Assembly: GCA_937943575.1 (NCBI GenBank)
Contig: CALEAV010000007.1
Coordinates: forward strand, 16,508 to 80,507
Reading direction: 5' to 3'
DNA from: an uncultured bacterium
GTDB lineage: Bacteria; Desulfobacterota; Desulfobaccia; Desulfobaccales; 0-14-0-80-60-11
Length of the DNA: 64,000 nucleotides
The translations under genes and the position numbers were made by a program. Of this stretch, positions 1 to 8,338 are shown piece by piece. The notes under the pieces are model-generated. The model saw nothing but the letters and a program-made list of their open reading frames with translations, ran no database searches and was not told the DNA's origin. Position 1 is the stretch's first letter, and each line of letters starts with the position of its first letter.

Positions 1-721
1 CGTCCACGCAGGCGAACTGCATCCTGCCGCCCACCTGCACCCGGCAGCAGCCGCACATGCCGGTGCCGTCCAGCATGATGGGGTTGAGGCTCACCAGGGT
101 CTTGACGCCGAACTCCTTGGTCATCTGGCTGCAGAACTTCATCATGGGCACCGGGCCGATGCACACCGCCAGGCCGATGTCCCGGTTCTCGGTGAGGACC
201 TTCTTCAGCATCTCGGTGACGAAGCCCTTGTGCCCGTAAGAGCCGTCATCGGTGCAGATATGCAGCTCGTGGGAGGCGGCCCGCATCTTGTCCTCCAGGA
301 TGAGCAGCTCCTTGGTGCGGGCGCCGATGATGGCGATGACGTGGTTGCCCAACTGCTTCAGCCCCCGGGTGATGGGGTGCAGCACTGCGATGCCGGTGCC
401 GCCGCCGACGCAGACCACCTTCCCCACTTTCTCCAGGTGGGTGGGCTGCCCCAGGGGCCCGATGACGTCAAGATACGCATCCCCCACCTTCAGGGTCTTG
501 AACAGGGCGGTGCTCTTGCCCACCACGGCGTAGATGATGTTGATGAGACCCCGTTCCGGATCGGTGTCGGCCATGGTCAGGGGGATGCGCTCCCCCGTCT
601 CGTTGGCCCGCAGGATGACGAACTGGCCCGGTTTGGCTTTCTTGGCAATCTTGGGGGCCCTGACCCAGTTGCTGATGATGGTGCCCTGGGCCATTTCCTC
701 GCGTTCCACAATTTCAAACAT
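1..721 (-). CDS. nfnA: NfnA-type FAD/NAD(P)-binding oxidoreductase subunit (partial, C-terminus off window)
   Basis: Small subunit of an NADH-dependent reduced ferredoxin:NADP oxidoreductase (Nfn), or a close sulfide dehydrogenase/PyrK-like relative, acting in cytoplasmic electron bifurcation. About 240 residues are visible. An FNR-like FAD domain comes first (about 1-95, with GQFVILR at 32-38), then an NAD(P) domain with VCVGGGTGIA at 103-112, then a [2Fe-2S] site with D218, C223, C226 and C238. An Asp-plus-three-Cys pattern is known in Nfn; that it applies here is inferred. The start at 721 is preceded by GAGGAG. The gene is the last leftward gene in view, 330 bases downstream of fhs and separated from it by a terminator, so it has its own promoter. 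The large subunit (NfnB) would be expected just beyond base 1. PyrK or a sulfide dehydrogenase subunit are the alternatives. Confidence 0.8.
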   Translation of the reverse strand, partial: MFEIVEREEMAQGTIISNWVRAPKIAKKAKPGQFVILRANETGERIPLTMADTDPERGLINIIYAVVGKSTALFKTLKVGDAYLDVIGPLGQPTHLEKVGKVVCVGGGTGIAVLHPITRGLKQLGNHVIAIIGARTKELLILEDKMRAASHELHICTDDGSYGHKGFVTEMLKKVLTENRDIGLAVCIGPVPMMKFCSQMTKEFGVKTLVSLNPIMLDGTGMCGCCRVQVGGRMQFACVD

Positions 722-814
722 AGGCGCATCTCCTCACTTCGGGAAAATGGTGGCCTCGCCTTGCCACTCCCCCAGGCTGTCGGCGGAACGGCCCGCTGCT
801 CTTGTAATCGTATC

Positions 815-844
815 CTCTTACCACGGCCGCCTGCCGGGGTTCAA
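815..844 (-). promoter_or_regulatory. Predicted promoter of nfnA
   Basis: Reading leftward, TTGAAC (844-839) is followed by an 18-base spacer and TAAGAG (820-815). Transcription would start near 808, leaving an 87-base leader. A CRP/FNR-like palindrome overlaps the upstream edge of the -35 box, the position used by class II activators. Confidence 0.4.
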
Positions 845-859
845 GTGATAAATATCACA
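844..859. promoter_or_regulatory. CRP/FNR-family operator-like palindrome
   Basis: The sequence AGTGATAAATATCACA has the GTGA-N6-TCAC form typical of CRP/FNR-family regulators (FNR, HcpR and relatives). It sits in GC-rich DNA. Its centre lies about 43 bases upstream of the predicted nfnA start point, which suits an activator touching RNA polymerase. Which regulator binds cannot be told from the site alone. Confidence 0.45.
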
Positions 860-970
860 ATTATCAAAAAGAGGGAAGCGGCCGCCGGGCCCGGTAGGCC
901 CGCCCCCAAGGCCGCCCCCTGCCATCCGGCCGGTCCGGTCTGCAGGGGAGGCCCGAGAGGGGACCCCCCC

Positions 971-1007
971 AAAAAAAGGCCGGCCTCCCCCACAAGAGAA
1001 GCCGGCC
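971..1007 (-). terminator. Rho-independent terminator after fhs
   Basis: On the minus strand a 7-bp stem GGCCGGC/GCCGGCC (1007-1001 with 984-978) is followed by seven T residues (977-971). It starts 45 bases past the fhs stop codon and separates fhs from nfnA. The rest of the 722-1051 gap holds only the nfnA promoter region and GC-rich sequence. Confidence 0.8.
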
Positions 1008-1051
1008 GGCGCCCGGCCGGGGAGCGCCCGGCCGGGAGGAAGGGTAGCTCC

Positions 1052-2836
1052 TTAGAAGAGGCCGATGACCTTGCCGGTCTTGACGTCCACATCCACCCGC
1101 CGGAAGGCCGGGTCGGAGGCGGTGCCGGGCATGAGGCTGATGGCGCCGCACACCGGGCAGATGAACTTGGCGCCGCTGTAGACCAGGAAGTCCCGGACGG
1201 GGAGCCGCCAGCCCTTGGGCACGCCCTTCTTGGTGGGGTCGTGGCTGAGGCTCAGGTGGGTCTTCACCATCATGGTGGCGTATTCGTTGTACTTGGGATC
1301 CTTCTCGAAGCGCTCGGCCTTGGCCACCGCTTCGGGGAGGAAGTCCACCCCGTCGGCGCCGTAGACTTCCTTGGCGATGACTTCCACCCGCTGGCGCAGG
1401 GGCATCTCATTGGGATAGAGGAACTTGAAGTCGTTCTTCTCCTTGCAGGCCTCCATGACCGCGTCGGCGAATTCCAGGGCGCCTTCGCCGCCGAACTGCC
1501 AGTGCCGGGAGACCGCCACCCGGGCCCCTTCGGCCTCGCACACCCGGCGGATGAGGTCGTGCTCCTCTTTGGAGTCGAAATGGAAGGCGTTGATGCACAC
1601 CACCGGGTTGATGCCCGCCTTCTTGATGGTGCGGATATGGTGCACGGCGTTCTGGACGCCGTCTTCCAGCCACTTGAAGGTCTGGGGCGACGCTTCGAAG
1701 TATTCCTTGGGGATGGGCTTGCCGGGCGGGCAGGGGAGGGCCCCGGCGTTGACGCCGTGGTGCTTGAGACCCCGCACCGTGGTGGTGAGCACCGCCACAT
1801 GGGGTTTGAGGCCGCTGAAGCGGCATTTCACGTTCCAGAACTTCTCAAAGCCGATGTCGGCGCCGAAGCCCGATTCGGTGACGTGGTAGTCAAAGAGCTT
1901 CAGGCCGATCTGGTCGGCGATGATGGAGGACTGGCCCACGGCGATGTTGGCGAAGGGACCGGCGTGCACAAAGACCGGCTGCTTCTCCACCGTCTGCATG
2001 AGAGTGGGGTTGATGGAGGGCACCATCCAGGCGGTCATGGCATTGCCCACTTCCAGGTCGCCGGTGGTGATGGGGTTGCCCCGCTTGTCATAGCACACGG
2101 TGATGTTGTTGAGGCGCTCCTTCAGGTCGGCCAGGGAGGTGGTGATGGACAGGATGGCCATGACCTCCGAGGACACCGCAATGCCGAACTTGGAGGCCAT
2201 CATGAAGCCATCCATCTTGCCGCCGATGCCGATGATGATGTTGCGCAGCGCCTGGGCGCAGAAGTCGATGATCCAGCCCATCTCGAAGTTCTTGGGGTCA
2301 ATGTCCAGGCGCTTCAGGTTCCGCTTCGCCAGCTGCTCATCGGTGTAGTTGAACTCATGCTGCAGGCGGGAGGTGGCGGCCACCATGGCCAGGTTGTGGG
2401 CGTTCATGATGTTGTTGATGTCGCCCGTCAACCCCAGGGAGAACTCGGTCATGGGGATGAGGAGCGAAATGCCGCCGCCGGCCGCCGTGCCCTTGATGTT
2501 CATGGTGGGGCCGCCGGAGGGTTGCCGGAGGGCCCCGCCGACGTTCACCCCCCGCTTGCCCAGACCCTCAATGAGACCCAGGGAGGTGGTGGATTTGCCC
2601 TCGCCCAGGGGGGTGGGGGTGATGGCGGTGACGTCGATGTAGTAGCCGTCGGGTTTGTCCTTCAGGCGCTCCAGGCACTTCAGGTAGTCCACGCGACCGA
2701 TTTTCTGCCCGTAGGGGATGCGCTCCTCCTTGGGGATGCCCAGCATCTCGCACATGTCGTCGAAGGGGATCATCTCCGCTTCGGCGATTTCGGCGATCTG
2801 CCAGTCTTTCATGGTGACCGGATCATACTTTGCCAT
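1052..2836 (-). CDS. fhs: Formate-tetrahydrofolate ligase
   Basis: ATP-dependent ligation of formate to tetrahydrofolate, the first folate step of the methyl branch of the acetyl-CoA pathway; cytoplasmic. The 594-residue product is slightly longer than the usual ~560. The diagnostic nucleotide-binding stretch [16 protein letters not shown] lies near residues 74-89, followed by the conserved [15 protein letters not shown] region. The start at 2836 has a clear GGAGG about 8 bases upstream. It is transcribed divergently from metV, and a strong terminator follows, so it appears to be a single-gene unit. Context supports assimilatory, acetogenic or acetate-oxidising use of the pathway; direction of flux cannot be read from sequence. 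Confidence 0.97.
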   Translation of the reverse strand: MAKYDPVTMKDWQIAEIAEAEMIPFDDMCEMLGIPKEERIPYGQKIGRVDYLKCLERLKDKPDGYYIDVTAITPTPLGEGKSTTSLGLIEGLGKRGVNVGGALRQPSGGPTMNIKGTAAGGGISLLIPMTEFSLGLTGDINNIMNAHNLAMVAATSRLQHEFNYTDEQLAKRNLKRLDIDPKNFEMGWIIDFCAQALRNIIIGIGGKMDGFMMASKFGIAVSSEVMAILSITTSLADLKERLNNITVCYDKRGNPITTGDLEVGNAMTAWMVPSINPTLMQTVEKQPVFVHAGPFANIAVGQSSIIADQIGLKLFDYHVTESGFGADIGFEKFWNVKCRFSGLKPHVAVLTTTVRGLKHHGVNAGALPCPPGKPIPKEYFEASPQTFKWLEDGVQNAVHHIRTIKKAGINPVVCINAFHFDSKEEHDLIRRVCEAEGARVAVSRHWQFGGEGALEFADAVMEACKEKNDFKFLYPNEMPLRQRVEVIAKEVYGADGVDFLPEAVAKAERFEKDPKYNEYATMMVKTHLSLSHDPTKKGVPKGWRLPVRDFLVYSGAKFICPVCGAISLMPGTASDPAFRRVDVDVKTGKVIGLF

Positions 2837-2975
2837 AAACTCGCCTCCTTCAGATTAGGGGTATTGCCTCCATAGGCTTCCCACCGGCTTCAGCGCTGGC
2901 GTACACGCGCAGAAAGCCTTCATGAGTCCTGGCCCCCACCGCGCCAGCGCTCATGCTTTTTTTCACATATGCCCC

Positions 2976-3004
2976 CTTTTAGACGAGAGCCTGGGGTTTG
3001 TCAA
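2976..3004 (-). promoter_or_regulatory. fhs: Predicted promoter of fhs
   Basis: Leftward TTGACA (3004-2999), a 17-base spacer, and TAAAAG (2981-2976). A single TGTGA half-site (2967-2963) lies at the expected start point. The whole 2837-3198 gap is a divergent promoter region between fhs and metV with no gene of its own. Confidence 0.55.
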
Positions 3005-3063
3005 CAAATATTTTGCCCCAGGAACGCTTTTCCCTTCCCGCCTCCCGGCCCGGGATTTTTGGT

Positions 3064-3092
3064 TTGACAAAGATTTTCCGGCTCCCTACAAT
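3064..3092 (+). promoter_or_regulatory. metV: Predicted promoter of metV-metF
   Basis: Perfect TTGACA (3064-3069), 17-base spacer, and TACAAT (3087-3092), the best sigma-70-like promoter in the window. The start point would be near 3100, about 100 bases before metV. Confidence 0.7.
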
Positions 3093-3107
3093 GTGAAGAG
3101 AATTACA
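3092..3107. promoter_or_regulatory. CRP/FNR-like palindrome at the metV start point
   Basis: TGTGA-N6-TTACA, one base off the TGTGA-N6-TCACA consensus of CRP/FNR-type sites. It overlaps the end of the -10 box and the predicted transcription start, a position that would usually repress. It resembles the site at 844-859 near nfnA. Confidence 0.35.
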
Positions 3108-3198
3108 AAAAGGGGACCGCTCCCGGCCAGGCGCCGGGGCCTGAACGGAAGCATGGTTTTCTACCCGAACCCGGGGCCCCCGGGTTTAGGAGGATGGC

Positions 3199-3870
3199 AT
3201 GGTAGTCGCGGAATCCAAGCCTGTCAGCGAAATCCTGGAGATGATCAAGGACTGCAAGAAAGTGGTGGTGGCCGGATGCAAAGGCTGCGTCACCGTCTGC
3301 AACTCCGGCGGCGAAAAGGAAGTGGGCATCCTGGCCTCAGAGTTGCGTCTGGCCCGCAAGGTGGCCGGCACCGACCTGGAGGTGCTGGAATACACCTGCG
3401 AGCGCCAGTGTGACCCGGAATACATCGAGCCCCTGGACGATTTGGTCAAGGATGCGGACGCAGTGGTCTCCATCGCCTGCAGCGTCGGACCCCAGTACAT
3501 CGCCGCCCGGTATCCCTTCCTGCCGGTGTTCCCGGGCCTCAACACCGTCTTCATCGGCGGCGCCGCCGAACACGGCGTCTGGAAGGAGTATTGCCAGGCC
3601 TGCGGTCAGTGCATCATCGGGGATTTCGGCGGATTGTGCCCCGTGGCCCGCTGCGCCAAGTCCCTGATGAACGGCCCCTGCGGCGGCTCCTCGGGGGGCA
3701 AATGCGAAGTGGGCAAGGGCACCATCGACTGCATCTGGCATCTCATCTATGAGCGCCTCAAGAACCTGGGGCAGCTCTCCAGGCTGGAAAACCCCTGGGG
3801 CTTCAAGAACTGGTCCACCAGCCGGGACGGCGGGCCCCGCACCATGATCCGGGAGGAGTTACGGAAATGA
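3199..3870 (+). CDS. metV: MetV-type zinc/iron-binding subunit of methylenetetrahydrofolate reductase
   Basis: Partner subunit of MetF in the MetVF-type methylenetetrahydrofolate reductase found in acetogens and sulfate reducers. It is thought to link the flavin subunit to its electron donor. The 223 residues carry a cysteine-rich C-terminal part (CQACGQC near 134-140, then CPVARC, NGPCGG, KCEVG) typical of the MTHFR C-terminal domain family, plus early cysteines (GCKGC near residues 26-30). The start follows AGGAGG with good spacing. The stop overlaps the metF start in an ATGA arrangement, so the two are translationally coupled. Electron donor identity (NADH, ferredoxin or Hdr proteins) is not shown by the neighbours. 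Confidence 0.9.
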   Translation: MVVAESKPVSEILEMIKDCKKVVVAGCKGCVTVCNSGGEKEVGILASELRLARKVAGTDLEVLEYTCERQCDPEYIEPLDDLVKDADAVVSIACSVGPQYIAARYPFLPVFPGLNTVFIGGAAEHGVWKEYCQACGQCIIGDFGGLCPVARCAKSLMNGPCGGSSGGKCEVGKGTIDCIWHLIYERLKNLGQLSRLENPWGFKNWSTSRDGGPRTMIREELRK

Positions 3871-4799
3871 CACTGACGGCCGGGAGCAAACTGGAAAAGA
3901 TCTTGAAAAGCGGCCAAAAGGCCGTCACCTGCGAATGCGGTCCGCCCCGGGGCGCCGACGCCGAGCATTTCCGCCACAAGGCCTCCTTCCTCAAGGATGT
4001 CGCCGACGCGGTGAACGTTACCGACAACCAGACCGCGGTGGTGCGCTTCTGTTCCCTGGCGGCCTGCCGCATTCTTCTGGATATGGGCATCGAGCCGGTG
4101 ATGCAGATGGTCACCCGGGACATGAACCGCATCGCCCTGCAGAGCAATGTCCTGGGCGCCGCCGCCCTGGGCATCAAAAATCTCCTCTGCCTTACCGGCG
4201 ACCACAACTCCTTCGGCGACCATCCCCAGGCCAAAAACGTCCACGACCTGGACTCGGTGCAGCTTTTGGCCGCGGTCAGGGGCATGCGGGATGACGGCAG
4301 GATGATCAGCGGCACCGAGGTGGTGGGGCGGCCCCAGATGTTTCTGGGCGCCGCGGTGAACCCCTTTGCCGACCCCTTCGAGTTTAGGGTGGTGCGCATG
4401 GCCAAGAAGGTCAAGGCCGGCGCCCAGTTCGTCCAGACCCAGTGCATCTATGACATGGAGCGCTTCGCCAAGTTCATGCAGATGGCCAATGACATGGGCC
4501 TGACGGAGCAGTGCTACGTCCTGGCTGGGGTCACCCCCTTCAAGAGCGTGGGCATGGCCAACTACATGAAGAAGTTCGTCCCCGGCATGCTGGTGCCCGA
4601 CTCCTACATCCAGCGCCTCAAAGGCGTGCCCAAAGAGAAGCAGGCGGAGGAGGGCATCAAGATCGCCGTGGAGCAGATCCAGCAGCTCCTGGAGATGAAG
4701 GGGGTGGCCGGCATCCACCTCATGGCCATCGAATGGGAGGAGCGGGCGCCGGAGATCCTCAAGGCCGCCGGGCTGGTGCCGCGGCCCCAGGTGGATTGA
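3867..4799 (+). CDS. metF: Methylenetetrahydrofolate reductase
   Basis: Flavoprotein that reduces methylene-THF to methyl-THF in the methyl branch of the acetyl-CoA pathway. The 310 residues follow the bacterial MetF TIM-barrel length. Visible landmarks include the LCLTGDHNSFGDHP flavin/folate region (near 107-120), QFVQTQCIYDM (near 191-201) and VLAGVTPFKS (near 217-226). It overlaps metV by four bases and is followed by a hairpin-T terminator before cooS. Pairing with metV points to the short MetVF form rather than the NADH-dependent single-subunit enzyme of methionine synthesis. Confidence 0.95.
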   Translation: MTLTAGSKLEKILKSGQKAVTCECGPPRGADAEHFRHKASFLKDVADAVNVTDNQTAVVRFCSLAACRILLDMGIEPVMQMVTRDMNRIALQSNVLGAAALGIKNLLCLTGDHNSFGDHPQAKNVHDLDSVQLLAAVRGMRDDGRMISGTEVVGRPQMFLGAAVNPFADPFEFRVVRMAKKVKAGAQFVQTQCIYDMERFAKFMQMANDMGLTEQCYVLAGVTPFKSVGMANYMKKFVPGMLVPDSYIQRLKGVPKEKQAEEGIKIAVEQIQQLLEMKGVAGIHLMAIEWEERAPEILKAAGLVPRPQVD

Positions 4800-4855
4800 C
4801 GCCCCCGACCCGGGGCTGGGCCAGGAGGCAGCGGCCCCAATGTGTCGTCATCGTC

Positions 4856-4891
4856 GCCCGGCCCAAAGAGATGGGGGCCGGGCTTTTGTTT
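4856..4891 (+). terminator. Terminator or attenuator between metF and cooS
   Basis: A 9-bp GC stem GCCCGGCCC/GGGCCGGGC (4856-4864 with 4875-4883) is followed by TTTTGTTT (4884-4891). It ends 31 bases before the cooS start, so it could terminate the metVF transcript or attenuate read-through into cooS. Confidence 0.7.
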
Positions 4892-4922
4892 CTGTGCCTG
4901 GACAAACCATGGAGGTGCGGTG

Positions 4923-6815
4923 ATGGATCACCGGGAAGGATCAACACAGGCGATCTCCATTCAGGCGGACACCCTGGCCCTGGCGCAGCAGGCCCGCAGC
5001 CAGGGGGTGGCCACGGTCTGGGACCGGGCCCGGGCCCAGGAGCCCCAATGCGGCTTCTGCTCCTTGGGCTTGAGCTGCCGCATCTGCGTCATGGGCCCCT
5101 GCCGCATCGACCCCTTCGGCGAGGGCCCCACCCACGGCATCTGCGGGGCGGATGCCGACATCATGGTGGCAAGGAACCTCGGGCGCATGATCGCCGCCGG
5201 GGCCGCCTCCCATTCGGACCACGGCCGGGATCTGGTGGAGACCCTCCACGCCGTGGCGGAGGGCCGGGCCCCGGGCTATCAGATCACCGACCCGGCCAAG
5301 CTGGAGCGCCTGGCGGTGGAATTCGGCGTGGACGGCAGCCTGCCGGTCCTCGACAAGGCCAAGGCCCTGGCTGAGGCCCTGATGGAGGAATACGGCATCA
5401 GGAAAGGCCACCTCACCTTCAGCCGGCGCCTCCCCGCCCCCCGGCTGGCCAAATGGCAGGCCCTGGGCATCGCCCCCCGGGGGGTGGACTGGGAAGTGAC
5501 GGAGATGATGCACCGCACCCACATGGGGGTGGACAACGACTACGTGAATCTCCTCCTGCAGGCCCTGCGCTGCGCCCTGGCCGACGGCTGGGGCGGCTCC
5601 ATGATCGCCACCGAGATCTCCGACGTGCTCTTCGGCACCCCCACCCCCATCCCCAGCGAGGTGAACCTCGGGGTCCTCAAGCAGGACCAGGTGAACATCA
5701 TCCTCCACGGCCACAGCCCCCTGGTGAGCGAGATGGTGGTTCGGGCCGCCCAGGACCCGGCCCTGCTCAACCGCGCCCGGGAGCTGGGGGCCCAGGGCAT
5801 CAACCTGGCGGGCCTGTGCTGCACCGGCAATGAGGTGCTGATGCGCAAGGGCATCCCCATGGCCGGCAACCACCTGGTGCAGGAGCTGGCCATCCTCACC
5901 GGCGTGGTGGAGGCTATGGTGGTGGATTATCAGTGCATCATGCCGGCGGTGGCGGAAGTGGCCGCCTGCTACCACACCCTGTTCTTCACCACCTCGGCCA
6001 AGGCCAAGTTCCCCAAGGCGGTGCACCTGCCCTTCAGCCCGGACAACGGCGAGACCCTGGGCCGGGAGCTGGTGAGCCGGGCGGTGGAGAACTTCCCCCG
6101 CCGCAACCCGGCCAAGGTATTTCTGCCCGCCGGCCAGGCGGTGCGGCAGGTGAGCGGCTTTTCCGTGGAGGCCATCCTCGCCGCCCTGGGGGGCACGCCG
6201 GAGCCACTCCTCGACGCCCTCAAGGCGGGCCGGATCCGGGGCGCCGCGGCAGTGGTGGGCTGCAACAATCCCAAGGTCACCCAGGACCTGGGCCACACCA
6301 CCATCACCAAAGAGCTCATCGCCCACGACATCCTGGTGCTGGACACCGGCTGCACCGCGGTGGCCACCGCCAAGGCCGGCCTCAAACAGCCGGAGGCCGC
6401 CGCCCAGGCGGGCCCGGGGCTGAGGGCCGTGTGCGAGGCCCTGAAGATCCCGCCGGTGCTGCACATGGGCTCCTGCGTGGACAACACCCGCATCATCAAT
6501 CTGGTGGCGGCCCTGGCCAACGCCCTGGGGGTGGACGTGGACCAGCTCCCGGTGGCCGCCGCGGCCCCGGAGTGGTACTCCGAAAAGGCCGCCGCCATCG
6601 GCTGCTACGCCGTGGCCACCGGGGTGTTCACCGTCCTGGGGGTGACTCCCCCGGTCCTGGGGAGCAAAAACGTCACCGAGCTGCTGCTGTCGGGGTTAAA
6701 GGACCATCTGGGGGCCTGCTTTGCGGTGGAGCCCGACCCCAAGAAGGCCGCGGCCCTGATGATCCGCCACATCGAGGAAAAGCGGCAAGCCCTGGGGCTG
6801 GACAGCCGCCTCTAG
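4923..6815 (+). CDS. cooS: Anaerobic carbon monoxide dehydrogenase catalytic subunit
   Basis: Ni-Fe-S enzyme interconverting CO and CO2; homodimer in the cytoplasm or at the membrane. The 630-residue length is normal for CooS. The N-terminal cluster-binding segment has C43, C46, C52, C55 and C60 (D- and B-cluster ligands by family knowledge). Later motifs GLCCTGNEVL, VVGCNNPKV, DTGCTAVAT and MGSCVDNTR supply C-cluster residues. The start at 4923 is chosen because GGAGGTG lies 5 bases upstream; a longer reading frame from 4842 lacks a site and would run through the terminator. No cooC maturation factor, cooF ferredoxin or acetyl-CoA synthase genes are next to it. Confidence 0.95.
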   Translation: MDHREGSTQAISIQADTLALAQQARSQGVATVWDRARAQEPQCGFCSLGLSCRICVMGPCRIDPFGEGPTHGICGADADIMVARNLGRMIAAGAASHSDHGRDLVETLHAVAEGRAPGYQITDPAKLERLAVEFGVDGSLPVLDKAKALAEALMEEYGIRKGHLTFSRRLPAPRLAKWQALGIAPRGVDWEVTEMMHRTHMGVDNDYVNLLLQALRCALADGWGGSMIATEISDVLFGTPTPIPSEVNLGVLKQDQVNIILHGHSPLVSEMVVRAAQDPALLNRARELGAQGINLAGLCCTGNEVLMRKGIPMAGNHLVQELAILTGVVEAMVVDYQCIMPAVAEVAACYHTLFFTTSAKAKFPKAVHLPFSPDNGETLGRELVSRAVENFPRRNPAKVFLPAGQAVRQVSGFSVEAILAALGGTPEPLLDALKAGRIRGAAAVVGCNNPKVTQDLGHTTITKELIAHDILVLDTGCTAVATAKAGLKQPEAAAQAGPGLRAVCEALKIPPVLHMGSCVDNTRIINLVAALANALGVDVDQLPVAAAAPEWYSEKAAAIGCYAVATGVFTVLGVTPPVLGSKNVTELLLSGLKDHLGACFAVEPDPKKAAALMIRHIEEKRQALGLDSRL

Positions 6816-6840
6816 GGCGATGACCGCACCTGGCTCCTGG

Positions 6841-6869
6841 GAGGGGAGGCCGGGGGCCGGCCCCTCTTT
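6841..6869 (+). terminator. Probable terminator after cooS
   Basis: GAGGGG/CCCCTC arms (6841-6846 with 6861-6866) enclose a GC-rich core and are followed by only three T residues. The 6816-7060 gap otherwise holds the trxA promoter. Confidence 0.45.
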
Positions 6870-6989
6870 CAGGTCCACCTTTCCCCGCACGGGGGTGAGC
6901 GGAGGGGGGCAGCAGAGAACCGCTGCTCCCCCGACTCTTTCCTCACAACCGTCCACGGCTTCCCTCGTCTCCCTGGCCGCCGAAAAGGA

Positions 6990-7018
6990 TTGACAAGCCG
7001 GCCGGGGCTCAGTAAGAA
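6990..7018 (+). promoter_or_regulatory. Predicted promoter of trxA-trxB-bamD
   Basis: TTGACA (6990-6995), a 17-base spacer and TAAGAA (7013-7018), about 35 bases before trxA. Confidence 0.45.
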
Positions 7019-7060
7019 TTAACACCAAGACACGCCGCACAAATCAGGGAGGGGAGCGAT

Positions 7061-7387
7061 ATGGCGGGTGAACCCTTGGAAGTGAGCGACGCCACCTTTG
7101 AGGAGGATATCCTCAAGTCTGACATCCCGGCCTTGGTGGACTTCTGGGCGGCCTGGTGCGGGCCTTGCCGGGCGGTGGCCCCGGTGGTGGAGGAGCTGGC
7201 CCGGGACTACGCCGGCAAGGTGAAGGTGGCCAAGATGAACGTGGATGAGAACGCCAAAACCCCGGCCAAATACGGCATCCGCGCCATCCCCACCCTCATC
7301 ATTTTCAAGGGCGGCCAGGTGGTGGAGCAGATCACCGGCGCCGTCTCCAAGGGCGTCATCGAAGCGGCTTTGAAAAAGGCCCTGTAA
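7061..7387 (+). CDS. trxA: Thioredoxin
   Basis: Cytoplasmic dithiol-disulfide carrier of 108 residues. The active site WCGPC sits at about residues 31-35 in the usual FWAAWCGPC context, and the cis-proline segment AIPTLIIF is present. AGGGGAG precedes the start. It is followed after 13 bases by its reductase, forming a complete thioredoxin couple. Confidence 0.97.
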   Translation: MAGEPLEVSDATFEEDILKSDIPALVDFWAAWCGPCRAVAPVVEELARDYAGKVKVAKMNVDENAKTPAKYGIRAIPTLIIFKGGQVVEQITGAVSKGVIEAALKKAL

Positions 7388-7400
7388 GCCGATAGCCTGC

Positions 7401-8333
7401 ATGACCACCTGGGATTATGACGTCATCATCATCGGCGGCGGGCCCGCCGGTCTGACGGCGGGCATCTACACCGGCCGGGCCCGCCTCAGGGCCCTGCTGG
7501 TGGAAAAACTCATCCACGGCGGCCAGATGATGACCACGGACCTGGTGGAAAACTACCCCGGATTCCCTGAGGGCATCTCCGGCCCCGAGCTGAGCGACCG
7601 CATGCGCAAGCAGGCGGAGCGCTTCGGCCTGGAGATCATCAGCGGCGAGGTCCAGGAGATCAGGCCCGGGAACCCGGTGCATACCGTGGTCCTGGCAGAT
7701 CGGGAACTGACCGCGCCGGCCCTCATCATCGCCACCGGCGCCAGCTATAAGCACCTGGGGGTGCCCGGGGAGGCGGAGCTCGTGGGCCGGGGCGTCAGCT
7801 TCTGCGCCACCTGCGACGGCGCCCTCTATCGGGACCAGGAGATCGCCCTGGTGGGCGGCGGCGACACCGCCCTCACCGAAACCCTCTTCCTCAGCCGCTT
7901 CGCCAAAAAGATTCACCTCATCCACCGGCGGGACCAGTTCCGGGGTGCCAAGTACCTCCAGGAACAGGTCCTGGCCCTGGAAAAAGTCCAGGTCCACTGG
8001 GACTCGGTGGTGGAGGCCTTTGAGGGCAAGGAGGCCCTGGAGGCGGTCCGCCTGAAAAACGTCAAGACCGGCGAGGTGACCCGCCTGCCGGTGAGCGGCT
8101 GCTTTGTGGCCATCGGCATCACCCCCAACACCGCCTTCCTCAAGGACCTCTTGCCCATGGACGAATGGGGCTTCCTCTTCACCGATGCCGACATGGCCAC
8201 CGCCATCCCCGGCATTTTCGCCGCCGGCGATGTCCGCTCCAAAAACCTCTGGCAGATTGCCACCGCCGTGGGAGACGGCGCCATCGCCGCCCACGCGGCG
8301 GAGAACTACCTCAACCGTCTCCGCAAGGAGTAG
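7401..8333 (+). CDS. trxB: Thioredoxin reductase
   Basis: FAD-dependent reductase of thioredoxin. The 310 residues show the FAD-binding GGGPAGLTAG, the redox-active CATC motif (near residues 135-138, in SFCATCDG), a second dinucleotide fold (LVGGGDTALTE) and the C-terminal FAAGDV. Length and order match low-molecular-weight TrxB. NADPH versus reduced ferredoxin as donor cannot be decided: the second-domain basic stretch IHRRDQFRG resembles NADPH-type enzymes. Confidence 0.96.
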   Translation: MTTWDYDVIIIGGGPAGLTAGIYTGRARLRALLVEKLIHGGQMMTTDLVENYPGFPEGISGPELSDRMRKQAERFGLEIISGEVQEIRPGNPVHTVVLADRELTAPALIIATGASYKHLGVPGEAELVGRGVSFCATCDGALYRDQEIALVGGGDTALTETLFLSRFAKKIHLIHRRDQFRGAKYLQEQVLALEKVQVHWDSVVEAFEGKEALEAVRLKNVKTGEVTRLPVSGCFVAIGITPNTAFLKDLLPMDEWGFLFTDADMATAIPGIFAAGDVRSKNLWQIATAVGDGAIAAHAAENYLNRLRKE

Positions 8334-8338
8334 TTCCC

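Noticed and set aside
230..2875. 881-codon open frame on the plus strand opposite fhs and nfnA
   Set aside because: It is the antisense of fhs and nfnA; the His/Gly/Asp-rich translation is the usual shadow of GC-rich coding DNA and no family is recognisable.
4842..4922. Upstream start for cooS at 4842
   Set aside because: It would place coding sequence across a strong hairpin-T element and lacks a ribosome-binding site; 4923 has GGAGGTG.
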